DNA from: Glutamicibacter protophormiae | GTDB taxonomy: Bacteria > Actinomycetota > Actinomycetes > Actinomycetales > Micrococcaceae | Length of the DNA stretch: 64,000 nucleotides | Reading direction: 5' to 3' | Assembly: GCF_014647495.1 (NCBI RefSeq) | Contig: NZ_BMPH01000007.1 | Span: 62,001-126,000 of the forward strand | In this document: positions 35,730 to 43,447 of the stretch, piece by piece | Position numbering within the stretch: position 1 is the stretch's first letter | How the letters are laid out: the number at the start of each line of letters is the position of its first letter | The notes under the pieces: model-generated | Seen by the model: only the letters and a program-made list of their open reading frames with translations | Told to the model about the DNA's origin: nothing | The model's database searches: none | Translations under genes and position numbers: made by a program

Positions 35730-35751
35730 CACCCGCCGGGCCGGCGGCCCG

Positions 35752-36381
35752 CTACTGCTGCGCGATGCACTCCAGCGTGCCCGGGGCGGTGTCCAGCTTG
35801 CGCTCCTTGACCAGGTGCTCGAATCCGGTGCCCAGCGCCAGGTCCACCTCGGTGCCGTACATCATCTCGTCGTAGACGAATTCGGAGCCGGGCACCTGGC
35901 GCTGGATGGTCAGCGCCTGCGCATAGCCCTGGGGCCCGGCCAGCACCACGGCGACCTTGTCCTCGTACCTGTCCAGCCCCGAGGTGGTCGCCGAGATCTG
36001 GAAGCCGCGATTCTTCAGCGCCTCGGCGGTTCTGCCCGCCAGCCCCGAAATGGTGGTCGTGTTCAGCACGCGCACCTTGAAGCTCGCAGGGTCCTGGTAG
36101 TTGAAAATGGAGGTGGGGCAGGCCGGGTTGGCGATCGGCTCGGCCGGCTGCTCGTCGGCCTGCACCGGCGTGGGCCTGCCGCCGATCTTCAGCACTCCGG
36201 TGAAGGACAGGGTGGCGGCGATGAACGCCACGAGCACCGCAATGGCCATGATCGAGAAGATGACGTTCTGGCGCCTGCGGGCAGTGCGCTTGGCCTGGGC
36301 GCTGGACACGAAGCTCAGCTCGCGCTCGCCAACGATGTGGGCCCCGCGCAACGTCGCAGGATCCTCGCGTTCGTGCATCAT
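35752..36381 (-). CDS. LytR_C-domain membrane-anchored protein
   Basis: This 209-residue protein has a short cytoplasmic N terminus rich in Arg/Lys (AKRTARRRQN). One transmembrane helix follows (VIFSIMAIAVLVAFIAATLSF, about residues 42-62), then an extracellular LytR_C domain (VRVLNTTTISGLAGRTAEAL through VVLAGPQGYAQALTIQRQVP). LytR_C is found at the C terminus of wall-polymer ligases; here it stands alone, so a wall-associated but non-catalytic role is inferred. An in-frame GTG at 36390 could extend it by three residues. Confidence 0.8.
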   Translation of the reverse strand: MMHEREDPATLRGAHIVGERELSFVSSAQAKRTARRRQNVIFSIMAIAVLVAFIAATLSFTGVLKIGGRPTPVQADEQPAEPIANPACPTSIFNYQDPASFKVRVLNTTTISGLAGRTAEALKNRGFQISATTSGLDRYEDKVAVVLAGPQGYAQALTIQRQVPGSEFVYDEMMYGTEVDLALGTGFEHLVKERKLDTAPGTLECIAQQ

Positions 36382-36424
36382 CGCACCCACTTTCAGGCAG
36401 CTACCCTTTGTGGCGACAGCTTAC

Positions 36425-36739
36425 CTAATCCGCGTCGAGATCCAAGACCCTGGCATGGATCACCGACCGGTGGTGCAGCGCCGAACGCAGCGCCCGGTGC
36501 AGCCCGTCCTCCAGATACAGCACGTTCCGGTAGCGCACGACGTGCGGGAACAGGTCGCCGAAAAACGTTGAATCCTCGGAGAGCAACGTTTCCAGATCAA
36601 GAGTTGACTTGGTGGTTACCAGCTGGTCGAGCTTGACCTGCGAAGGCGGGATGGCGCTCCAGTCGCGGGGGCTGGACAGCTCGTGCTCGGGGTACGGACG
36701 CGAATCGCCTACGGCTCGGAAAATCACTCTTTCAAGCAT
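36425..36739 (-). CDS. Small conserved protein (possible VapB-like or ParB-fold protein)
   Basis: This 104-residue protein reads like a conserved actinobacterial family: MLERVIFRAVGDSRPYPEHE, WSAIPPSQVKLDQLVTTKST and VRYRNVLYLEDGLHRALRSA. Such proteins are sometimes labelled VapB antitoxin, but no toxin gene is adjacent. The pattern VLYLEDGLHRALRSAL loosely recalls the ParB/sulfiredoxin fold. Function is unknown. It runs in the same direction as the LytR_C gene 43 nt downstream. Confidence 0.7.
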   Translation of the reverse strand: MLERVIFRAVGDSRPYPEHELSSPRDWSAIPPSQVKLDQLVTTKSTLDLETLLSEDSTFFGDLFPHVVRYRNVLYLEDGLHRALRSALHHRSVIHARVLDLDAD

Positions 36740-36923
36740 AGGGAACCGCGTAACAAATTACCTGATTCAGCGACGCGTTCGCCGGCCCAGGCGCCGAATC
36801 GGGCATTATCCACGTCGAACGGGGCGACGCCGAATCGCGAACCGCAAGCATCCGCTTCACAGCCAGATCCATCCACCGGGCCCCGCAAGCGCAAATTATG
36901 CGCCCGGAAACAGGCCTTGGCAA

Positions 36924-36983
36924 GGATTGTTACGACGGCGGAAACGTGGCGGAACGGTGCGTAATTTTAGATAGTAACAATCC
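36924..36983 (+). promoter_or_regulatory. Inverted repeat flanking the putative promoter of the oxygenase gene
   Basis: GGATTGTTAC (36924-36933) and GTAACAATCC (36974-36983) are perfect 10-bp inverted copies with centres 50 bp apart, about five helical turns. They end 24 nt before the ATG at 37008. A weaker palindrome GCGCA-AATTA-TGCGC lies at 36889-36903. The rest of the 268-bp gap (36740-37007) shows no gene. Confidence 0.55.
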
Positions 36984-37007
36984 ACCGAACGGGTGCACCC
37001 TAGGGTT

Positions 37008-38048
37008 ATGAACAACGTAGTAACCGAGATCCCAGTCCTTGATATCTCCACTTCCCGGAATGCCGATGGCACGTTCAATCCCGAGTTCGTTGCCGCACTG
37101 CTCGACGCTGCCCACCGCGTCGGCTTCTTCCAGATCGTCGGGTACGCCTCGCGCGCCAACCAGGATCAGGAACTGCTGGACACGGTTGCCGAGTTCTTCG
37201 CGAAGCCGGTCGACGAGAAGATCGCGCTCGACAACCGCAACAGCGCCCAGTTCCGCGGCTACACCCGCTTGGGCACCGAGATCACCCGCGGCCGCGCCGA
37301 TTCCCGTGAACAGATCGACTACGGTCCGGACCGCGAGCCGCTGGCCGTAGTGCCGGCCGACAAGCCGTACTTGAATCTGCAGGGCCGCAACCAGTTCCCC
37401 GAAGACTTCCCCCAACTGCGCGAACGCGCCATGGAATGGGCCGAGCTGATGAACCGCACCGGGCACGAACTGCTCTCCGCGATTTCCGTGGGCCTGGGCC
37501 TCGGCGAGGACTACTTCGACGAGCCGTTCTCAGGGGCTCCAGCCTGGATGGGCAAGCTGGTGCACTACGTGGGCGGCGGGATCGTGCCGGAGGCAGGAAA
37601 CCAGGGCGTCGGCCTGCACGCGGACTACGGCTTCGTCACCCTGCTGCTGCAGGACCAGGTTGGCGGGCTGCAGGTACAGCCCTACGGCCAGGATTCATGG
37701 ATCGAGGTTCCTCCGACCCCCGGGGCACTCGTCGTGAACCTGGGTGAAATGCTCGAAGTCGCCACCGACGGCTACCTGATGGCGACTATCCACCGAGTGA
37801 TTGCCCCGCCAGCCAACGTTGACCGCTACTCGGTGCCATTCTTCTACTCCCCGCGCTTGGACGCGGTCATCGACAAGGTCGAGCTGCCAGCTGAGCTGGC
37901 CGCAGACGCCCGCGGCGTCTCCGACGATCCGCACAACCCGATGCTCGCCTCATACGGGGCCAATGTCCTCAAGGGTTGGCTGCGCGCCCATCCGCAGACT
38001 GCCGCGATCCATTACCCGCAGCTGGTCCAGAACAGGGCCACAGCCTAG
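37008..38048 (+). CDS. 2-oxoglutarate/Fe(II) oxygenase, isopenicillin N synthase-like family
   Basis: This 346-residue protein is a double-stranded beta-helix oxygenase. The iron ligands are visible: His and Asp in GLHADYGFVTLLLQD near residue 205, and His in MATIHRVIAPP near 261. The RxS motif that binds 2-oxoglutarate is RYSVPFF, a little further on. The N-terminal DIOX_N-like region starts TEIPVLDISTSRNADG. The real substrate is unknown; the family covers synthases and many decarboxylating oxygenases. The ATG at 37008 is chosen; an in-frame GTG at 36993 is possible. A strong terminator follows. Confidence 0.88.
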   Translation: MNNVVTEIPVLDISTSRNADGTFNPEFVAALLDAAHRVGFFQIVGYASRANQDQELLDTVAEFFAKPVDEKIALDNRNSAQFRGYTRLGTEITRGRADSREQIDYGPDREPLAVVPADKPYLNLQGRNQFPEDFPQLRERAMEWAELMNRTGHELLSAISVGLGLGEDYFDEPFSGAPAWMGKLVHYVGGGIVPEAGNQGVGLHADYGFVTLLLQDQVGGLQVQPYGQDSWIEVPPTPGALVVNLGEMLEVATDGYLMATIHRVIAPPANVDRYSVPFFYSPRLDAVIDKVELPAELAADARGVSDDPHNPMLASYGANVLKGWLRAHPQTAAIHYPQLVQNRATA

Positions 38049-38085
38049 CCTTAGCGGCTCAAGAAGAGCTCGGATAAACAAAAAT

Positions 38086-38139
38086 AAACGTGAAGACTTC
38101 GACGGGGTATTGCGCCACCGCATCGAAGTCTTCACGTTT
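38086..38139 (+). terminator. Rho-independent terminator after the oxygenase gene
   Basis: AAACGTGAAGACTTCGA pairs with TCGAAGTCTTCACGTTT (17 bp, 20-nt loop) and ends in TTTTT. The remaining sequence to 38354 is AT-rich and shows no gene. Confidence 0.9.
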
Positions 38140-38354
38140 TTCCGCGAGCTTTCTGTCTTACCCGACGCCTCCCCCAAGGCGATTTGGCTATTCCCCCAAA
38201 ACCCAGCCATCGTTCAGTTTCATAGTTCCCGCTAGGCCCTTCGGCCATGGGACTCATTGTGCAAGATCACACTTAAGCTGTGTTATCAATTAGCTCAAGA
38301 TTGCATCAAGCATATGAAAGTCTAAAGAGTGGTTTTAAAAGGCTACAGCTACCA

Positions 38355-39107
38355 CTAGTATGAACCGGGGTCATTTACAAATCTGTATCCAACCCCTCTG
38401 ACTGTCTCAATCCACAGTGAAGAACGCGCAGAGTCACCTAGCTTGCGTCGGAGGTTAGCTATGTGTACCTCAATACTTCGAACGTCCGAGTCCGAAACAT
38501 AGCCATGCTCAAGATCGTCGTTGTCGAGACTGACCCTTCGGGCAAGCTCTTTCTTGCTCCGCACCCTTCCCGGAACCTGCATCAGCACATGGAGGAGAGC
38601 GAATTCGGTAGCCGTCAAGACAATGGGAACACCGTCCAGATGAACTTCCCACGTTGAAGAATCCAGTCGCAGTGCGCCGTGGCTGAGCACTTTCACGACA
38701 GAACCCTTCCTGTCGCTGATCATCTGATTGATGCGGGCCTGTCGGCGCGAGAACGAATCTATTCTGGCCCGGAATTCGCGTTCACGCAGGGGCTTCGGAG
38801 AATACCCATCCGCTCCCGCATCGAACGCCAAGACCACCTCAATCTCTTCGCTGATGTCCATCACGGCCAACACGTACGCATCTAGATTGGCGCTGACACG
38901 GCGTATCGTTTCGATGCCGTCGATATCGGGCAGGCCAAAGCCGACGACAACGAGATCCGGCTTTGCCCTCTGGGCCAGCGCAACACCCCTTTGCCCGCTG
39001 GACTCCTCCTGTATGGCGAACCCGATCTGCCGAAGCAGTGTTGTCATCTTTCCACGCACGGCCTCGTCATACTCAATGACGACCGCCTTTGCTATTTCCC
39101 CAACCAC
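38355..39107 (-). CDS. Orphan OmpR-type response regulator with degenerate receiver
   Basis: This protein of about 250 residues has a receiver-like domain and a C-terminal winged helix (LTATEFALLHVLMQVPGRVR, IEVHIANLRRKLGD, TVRGVGYRF). The receiver lacks the phospho-accepting Asp: the site that normally reads LLD reads VVVGFGLPDIDG. The acidic pair is also altered (VVIEYDE). The conserved Lys is kept in YSPKPLRER. No histidine kinase gene is adjacent. It probably works without phosphorylation, for example through dimerisation or ligand binding. The GTG at 39107 with GGGGA 6 nt upstream is the preferred start; a TTG at 39119 is an alternative. Confidence 0.87.
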   Translation of the reverse strand: MVGEIAKAVVIEYDEAVRGKMTTLLRQIGFAIQEESSGQRGVALAQRAKPDLVVVGFGLPDIDGIETIRRVSANLDAYVLAVMDISEEIEVVLAFDAGADGYSPKPLREREFRARIDSFSRRQARINQMISDRKGSVVKVLSHGALRLDSSTWEVHLDGVPIVLTATEFALLHVLMQVPGRVRSKKELARRVSLDNDDLEHGYVSDSDVRSIEVHIANLRRKLGDSARSSLWIETVRGVGYRFVNDPGSY

Positions 39108-39170
39108 GTTTTTCCCCAATCCCCTGTTAAGGCGATCGCGGCGGCCTAACGTTACAGACCGCTGCGTGGA

Positions 39171-39536
39171 CTAAATGCTACCGGAGAGCACGCAGAACTC
39201 GTTACCTTCCGGGTCATAAAGAACGACCCAGTCCTCGTTATCGTCCTGACCGACGTCTGCGTATTGCGCCCCCAGCGCCAGCACTCGGTCAATCTCGTCC
39301 TGTTGCGAAGTACCTTGCGGCCTGAGGTCAAGATGCAACCGGTTCTTGATGCTCTTTTTCTCCGGCACCTGCGCAAAACAGATAACCACCTCGTTTGGCC
39401 CGCCTCCGCGCCGCCCAATGGTCACCAGACCAACGGCTTCCTCTCGAACTTCAAAACCCAGAACTTCACACCAGAACTTGGCAACGAGCATTGGATTTTG
39501 GCAATCAACGGCAATCTCACTGCTGACTACGGACAT
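39171..39536 (-). CDS. VOC-superfamily (Glyoxalase_6-like) protein
   Basis: This 121-residue protein opens with the typical IAVDCQNPMLVAKFWCEVLG, followed by NRLHLDLRPQGTSQQDEIDR and WVVLYDPEGNEFCVLSGS. These are the paired beta-alpha-beta units of the VOC fold. The start at 39536 gives the normal family length, and a longer upstream frame does not look coding. The substrate is unknown. It is close to, and in the same direction as, the orphan regulator gene. Confidence 0.82.
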   Translation of the reverse strand: MSVVSSEIAVDCQNPMLVAKFWCEVLGFEVREEAVGLVTIGRRGGGPNEVVICFAQVPEKKSIKNRLHLDLRPQGTSQQDEIDRVLALGAQYADVGQDDNEDWVVLYDPEGNEFCVLSGSI

Positions 39537-39852
39537 GGCCCACGACTTCCCACTCCACCGGCAGACCTTGGATGTCCACCTTCGCCTCGGATGATACGCC
39601 GATCTCCCGCCAATGCGGCCAAAACTGGAAGTTGTCGGCAAATCGGGCAAAATGCTCATTCTGGATGCTGTCCAGACCCGGAATTCCAGGGCAGAATCAT
39701 GGATCGCATGGAAACCAGCAGATGACTCACTTGGCTCGGGTCAGCATGCCGGTGAGGGGTTGTTCCAGTAAACCAGCTGACAGTCCAAGACCATGCTGGT
39801 TCGCTTCGGGGAACCCCGCATTCCTGAGATCACATGCAAGTGGAATTAAACG
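39537..39852. other. 316-bp gene-free stretch upstream of the VOC gene
   Basis: No gene or clear regulatory element is seen. A small hairpin GGTTC gcttcggg GAACC lies near 39800. An apparent frame at 39572-39961 only reads through the tRNA antisense strand and is not real. Confidence 0.4.
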
Positions 39853-39876
39853 AAAAAACCCCCGATTTCTCGGGGG
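39853..39876 (-). terminator. Terminator of tRNA-Ser
   Basis: On the minus strand CCCCCGA pairs with TCGGGGG around GAAA, followed by six T residues. It lies 9 nt after the tRNA 3' end. Confidence 0.92.
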
Positions 39877-39884
39877 CTTTCCAA

Positions 39885-39972
39885 TGGCGGAGGATAGGGG
39901 ATTTGAACCCCTGAGGGCGTTAACCCAACACGCGTTCCAGGCGTGCGCCATAGGCCGCTAGGCGAATCCTCC
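39885..39972 (-). tRNA. tRNA-Ser (anticodon GGA)
   Basis: The acceptor stem is GGAGGAT/ATCCTCC, with discriminator G and an encoded CCA. The anticodon arm is CACGC CTGGAAC GCGTG, giving anticodon GGA (reads UCC/UCU). A long variable arm, expected for tRNA-Ser, lies between it and the T arm GGGGTTCAAATCCCC. The length of 88 nt fits the class II type. Confidence 0.95.
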
Positions 39973-40159
39973 TCATTTTGCTCCGTGGAGCAGAATCAAG
40001 CATATCTAAATTTCCGCTCAATCACGAATCGAAGGCAGCGCGCCGGCAAAACTCACTCCACTCAACATCGTAATCCTCTAGATTTGGCGTTTTTCGCGCT
40101 TTCCCCACATTGAAACCGGCTCCTCCAAACTGTCCGTGGCAGGGAGGATACTCAATAAC

Positions 40160-41692
40160 ATGAGCAAAAGAGAGGTATTTCACAGCGACGATGATGCTCA
40201 TCGTCTACCGATGTATCCTCCTGGCCTTCGAATGAATTTTGGCTCAGGAGGAGTGTGGGATGGGGAGCTCGACCAGCATAAGTTCTTCAATAAATTCGCT
40301 TCGACAGCCTTGGATTTATACAACCTTCCGCCAGCGGATTCGCCAGCAGACGGAATGAAACGCCTTGAAATCATCGGCCGGCTTCGAAGCATGCTGGATG
40401 CAGCCGAAGCATCCCTCATGGCAGACACCTTGGAAATGTGCGCCCGCGAAGCTACCAGCCGGGGTGTCCAAGAGTCCCTGCTCGATCAAGGTGACGATCA
40501 AGCCCAGCAGCTTTCCGCCAAGTACTACGGCGTCAATTTGGCTGACGAGATCACTGTCAGGTCCTCTTTCATCGCCGAAGCAGCGATTGCCATGCGTGAT
40601 TCGGAAACACACATTCAAGGCAAGCTGTTTACGGCGGAAGGTCTTCGCAATCTATGCGTCGATACCCTTTCGGCCCTGGCCAACGGTGAGATCACTACCA
40701 AAGCAGCCAGAGAAATAGTCAAGCAATCTCAAGACTTGGTCCCTGAAGACATCAAGCAGATGGAACATGTGTTGCTCCCTCTGGCTAAGACGGCAACTGA
40801 TTCAGCGATCTCTCAACGAGCTCGCCGCATGCGAGAGCGGCTCCATCCGAAACCCCTTGACGAACGGCACAAGGAGGCCCGTGAGCTCCGCTCCGTGACG
40901 TGGTGGGCGGACGAAAATGGCATGGCCACTTTGCAGGTGTATCTTCCTGCGGAAGATATTTTCAGCATGGTCAACACCGTCAACTGGTTCGCCGTAACGA
41001 ATGTGGATGAGGATGATGAACGGACCGAACGTCAACGCCGAGCCGATATTTTCCGGGATGCAATGATCGATGGATGGCCGGACAGCAATGGCACTCCGTT
41101 GAAAGCCCGCGTTGCCGTAACGATTCCTGCCTTGGAAATGTTGGCGGATCCCAAGAAAGCCCTTGCCGAGCTGGAAGGTTACGGCCCCATACCCATTGGC
41201 ACTGCATTGAAGATCGCGCAGGAAGCGCCCTCGTTCATCAAGGTACTAACCGATCCCTGGACCGGCGCCGCGATTGATGTCGCCAGGGAAAAGTACCGTC
41301 CAAGCAAGGCTCTCAAGGATCTTCTACGTTTCCGCGACGTTCAATGTCGTTTCCCAGGCTGCAATCGGCTGGCCGAACAGTCCGAGGCTGACCATATCGA
41401 CGGTTGGGCTCAGGGAGGCCACACATCGCGTACGAACACCGAGCTACTTTGCAAAAGGCATCAGCTGTTCAAGCACGCTTTGGGTTGGGAAGTAACCTAT
41501 CGTCCAGATGGCTCTGTCAGCTGGCGCACCCCGAATGGAATCGTCTGCCTAGAAGTTCCGGGAAGCGTGAAAACGGTTCAGAACTTCGACTTCGAGAAGA
41601 GCCAAACACCAGTCCTTCCCGAAGTTGAGATGACTGATCGCGTTCGCAGAGTACTTGGCTGGTACGACCCTCCGGAAGCTGCAGCTGGCTAG
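40160..41692 (+). CDS. DUF222 / HNH endonuclease-domain protein (13E12-like)
   Basis: This 510-residue protein belongs to the actinobacterial DUF222-HNH family. The N-terminal two thirds is helical (IIGRLRSMLDAAEASLMADT; VNLADEITVRSSFIAEAAI). The C-terminal HNH domain reads CRFPGCNRLAEQSEADHIDG, then TNTELLCKRHQLFKH, so both zinc-cysteine pairs and the catalytic DHI are present. These genes are often multicopy and thought to be mobile; no associated transposase is seen. The start is ATG 40160 with GGGAGG 12 nt upstream, or possibly GTG 40136. GC content is visibly lower than in the neighbouring genes, a sign of transfer. Confidence 0.85.
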   Translation: MSKREVFHSDDDAHRLPMYPPGLRMNFGSGGVWDGELDQHKFFNKFASTALDLYNLPPADSPADGMKRLEIIGRLRSMLDAAEASLMADTLEMCAREATSRGVQESLLDQGDDQAQQLSAKYYGVNLADEITVRSSFIAEAAIAMRDSETHIQGKLFTAEGLRNLCVDTLSALANGEITTKAAREIVKQSQDLVPEDIKQMEHVLLPLAKTATDSAISQRARRMRERLHPKPLDERHKEARELRSVTWWADENGMATLQVYLPAEDIFSMVNTVNWFAVTNVDEDDERTERQRRADIFRDAMIDGWPDSNGTPLKARVAVTIPALEMLADPKKALAELEGYGPIPIGTALKIAQEAPSFIKVLTDPWTGAAIDVAREKYRPSKALKDLLRFRDVQCRFPGCNRLAEQSEADHIDGWAQGGHTSRTNTELLCKRHQLFKHALGWEVTYRPDGSVSWRTPNGIVCLEVPGSVKTVQNFDFEKSQTPVLPEVEMTDRVRRVLGWYDPPEAAAG

Positions 41693-42360
41693 ACTCCGCA
41701 GTGGTACTGCCCAGTGAAGTGAATCTGATCAATTTTTTTGATCAGGAATCCAGACTTCCAGTTCTTTCGACAGCCAGTAGGACGACAAAAACGCTCCTCC
41801 GGAAAAACGAGCACCCACGTTGAAGGGCTTAGTTCGCCATGTGTTCCTGGCTAACCAACAAAATCCCCAATCACAACACGCAACGGCTCTGACTATCTGC
41901 GGCTCAAGCAGAAACAGCGGTCAGCGTTGCCGCGCCATGACGAATTCTGATCAAATTTCTTGCTCAGTTCGCCTCAGCCTTCGTCCCAAGCCAGCAGATC
42001 CACTGCCCGACTGAGTTGTGTTTCTGATCATTTTTTTGTTCAGAATCCTTCCTCACTGTTTCGGCCAGCTCGCCCGTCCTGCGCGAACACGGTGGCTCAG
42101 GCAGTGCCCATCTAAAAATTTTGACCAGATTTTTTCCTTCAGCGCCTCGCGAGTGCTAGAGCATTTCACCCTCCCAGTCGCTCTTGACCAACCTTCATCT
42201 GGCCAATTTTCTGATCAAAAATTTGCCTCAGATTTCTCTCCCGTCATCAAAATGCCACCCGTTGGCCGCTGGGGTTACGAACCGCGTGAGGAATCTGATC
42301 AAAATTTTCGTTCACTTCTACTCCGGGCAACCGGTGAGAGCAAGCGCACGCCTTACGATT
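41693..42360. other. Gene-free AT-rich region carrying interspersed repeats
   Basis: The 668 bp between the HNH gene and the SRP RNA promoter contain no convincing gene. They hold six copies of an AT-rich semi-palindrome, described separately. Confidence 0.6.
41725..42314 (+). repeat. Six interspersed copies of a CTGATCA...TCAG semi-palindrome
   Basis: Copies start at 41725, 41947, 42024, 42121, 42211 and 42295 and are about 20-22 nt long. Each has CTGATCA (TTGACCA in the fourth), a run of A/T, and TCAG at the end (TTCAC in the sixth). The first copy is a perfect hairpin, CTGATCAA/TTGATCAG. The last four gaps between starts are 97, 90 and 84 bp and 77 bp before those, so they are near-periodic. 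The sequence between copies is not repeated. Confidence 0.7.
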
Positions 42361-42389
42361 TTTATACACACCCCTTCCTCGGGTAGTAT
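42361..42389 (+). promoter_or_regulatory. Promoter of the SRP RNA gene
   Basis: TTTATA (42361-42366), a 17-bp spacer and TAGTAT (42384-42389) precede the predicted 5' end of the RNA at about 42397. The -35 box is weak. Confidence 0.5.
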
Positions 42390-42396
42390 TTTTGGT

Positions 42397-42484
42397 GACC
42401 CCTCGTGTGGTGTCATCCTGTTGAACTCCCCCAGGACCGGAAGGTAGCAAGGGTAGATGGGCTCTGGCAGGTGCATGAGGGGTC
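42397..42484 (+). ncRNA. ffs: Signal recognition particle RNA, small bacterial type (4.5S)
   Basis: The ends pair as GACCCCTCGTG with CATGAGGGGTC, and the interior forms a long hairpin. The apical region contains the SRP54-binding sequence AGGACCGGAAGGTAGCAAGG, with the GGAA tetraloop and the asymmetric loop. TTTACTTTTTT follows directly as terminator. The order ffs, gluQ, dnaX is typical of related actinobacteria. The exact ends are estimated from the pairing. Confidence 0.93.
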
Positions 42485-42517
42485 TTTACTTTTTTACGCA
42501 AGCCGAATGGAGTCCAA

Positions 42518-43438
42518 GTGGGCGCTGGCCGTTTCGCCCCTAGCCCGTCAGGGCGCCTCCACATCGGTAATCTGCGCACCGCAGTCCTGGCTTGGCTTTT
42601 CGCCCGTTCCACTGGACGCGATTTTCTCCTGCGCGTCGAAGACTTGGATCGTGTTCGCGCAGGATCCGAAGCCGAACAGCTTGCCGAGCTCGACGCTCTA
42701 GGTTTGAGCTTCGATGGCACACTGGTGCGCCAGTCCGACCGGTTGCCTGTGTACCGAACCATTGTGGACGAACTGAAAGCACAGGGGCTTGTCTACGAAT
42801 GCTTCTGTTCCCGCAAGGATATTGCCGAAGCGGGCAGCGCTCCGCATGCTGCGCCAGGATCCTACCCGGGCACCTGCCGGAATCTCACCGCCGGAGAACG
42901 TGCCGAAAAGGCGCTGCACCGTCCGGCGGCGTTGCGCCTGCGCGCCGAAGTGAACGAATTTTCTGTTCAGGACGAGCTCGCCGGCCGCTACACCGGCGCG
43001 GTTGATGATTTCGTGCTGGTGCGCAATGACGGAGCACCCGCATACAACTTGGCGGTCGTCGTCGACGATGCCGCCAGCGGAATCGATCAAGTAGTCCGCG
43101 GCGACGACTTGCTCTCGTCAGCCCCGCGTCAGGCGCATCTCGCCCAGTTGCTCGGCTACACCATTCCGACCTACGCGCACGTTCCGCTGGCGCTGAATGA
43201 AAAGGGCCAACGGCTGGCCAAGCGCGACGGCGCTGTAACGCTCGAAGAGATCACCGAACAAGGTGTGCGTCCGGCCGAAGTACGCGCATTTTTGCTAGAG
43301 TCATTGGGCTTGCCGGGTCAGGATTTGCAGGCAGCCCTGGAGGCATTCGACCCGGCCGCGCTTCCGCGCGAACCGTGGATCGTGAAGCCTGAAAACATTG
43401 TCCAACAGCTGATGCCCCCGGCATCGCGCAACCGATAG
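42518..43438 (+). CDS. gluQ: Glutamyl-queuosine tRNA(Asp) synthetase
   Basis: The product is a 306-residue paralog of the GluRS catalytic domain without an anticodon-binding domain. It attaches glutamate to queuosine-34 of tRNA-Asp. The HIGH motif is [20 protein letters not shown] at residues 6-25. The KMSKS-like site is [12 protein letters not shown] near 229. Zinc ligands lie in [10 protein letters not shown] and YPGTCRNL. The GTG start at 42518 has GGAG 5 nt upstream. It lies between ffs and dnaX with a 9-nt gap to dnaX. Its presence implies tRNA-Asp carries queuosine; the window's yhhQ would supply the precursor. Confidence 0.92.
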   Translation: MGAGRFAPSPSGRLHIGNLRTAVLAWLFARSTGRDFLLRVEDLDRVRAGSEAEQLAELDALGLSFDGTLVRQSDRLPVYRTIVDELKAQGLVYECFCSRKDIAEAGSAPHAAPGSYPGTCRNLTAGERAEKALHRPAALRLRAEVNEFSVQDELAGRYTGAVDDFVLVRNDGAPAYNLAVVVDDAASGIDQVVRGDDLLSSAPRQAHLAQLLGYTIPTYAHVPLALNEKGQRLAKRDGAVTLEEITEQGVRPAEVRAFLLESLGLPGQDLQAALEAFDPAALPREPWIVKPENIVQQLMPPASRNR

Positions 43439-43447
43439 GGAACCGGC

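Noticed and set aside
39572-39961. 129-residue frame reading into the tRNA
   Set aside because: It translates the antisense strand of tRNA-Ser (FEPLRALTQHAFQACA), a well-known false protein.
39885-39972. Integrated element using tRNA-Ser as attachment site
   Set aside because: No integrase and no duplicated 3' tRNA segment were found in the neighbouring sequence.
41725-42314. CRISPR array
   Set aside because: Repeats are short and degenerate, spacers vary in length from about 55 to 200 nt, and there are no cas genes.
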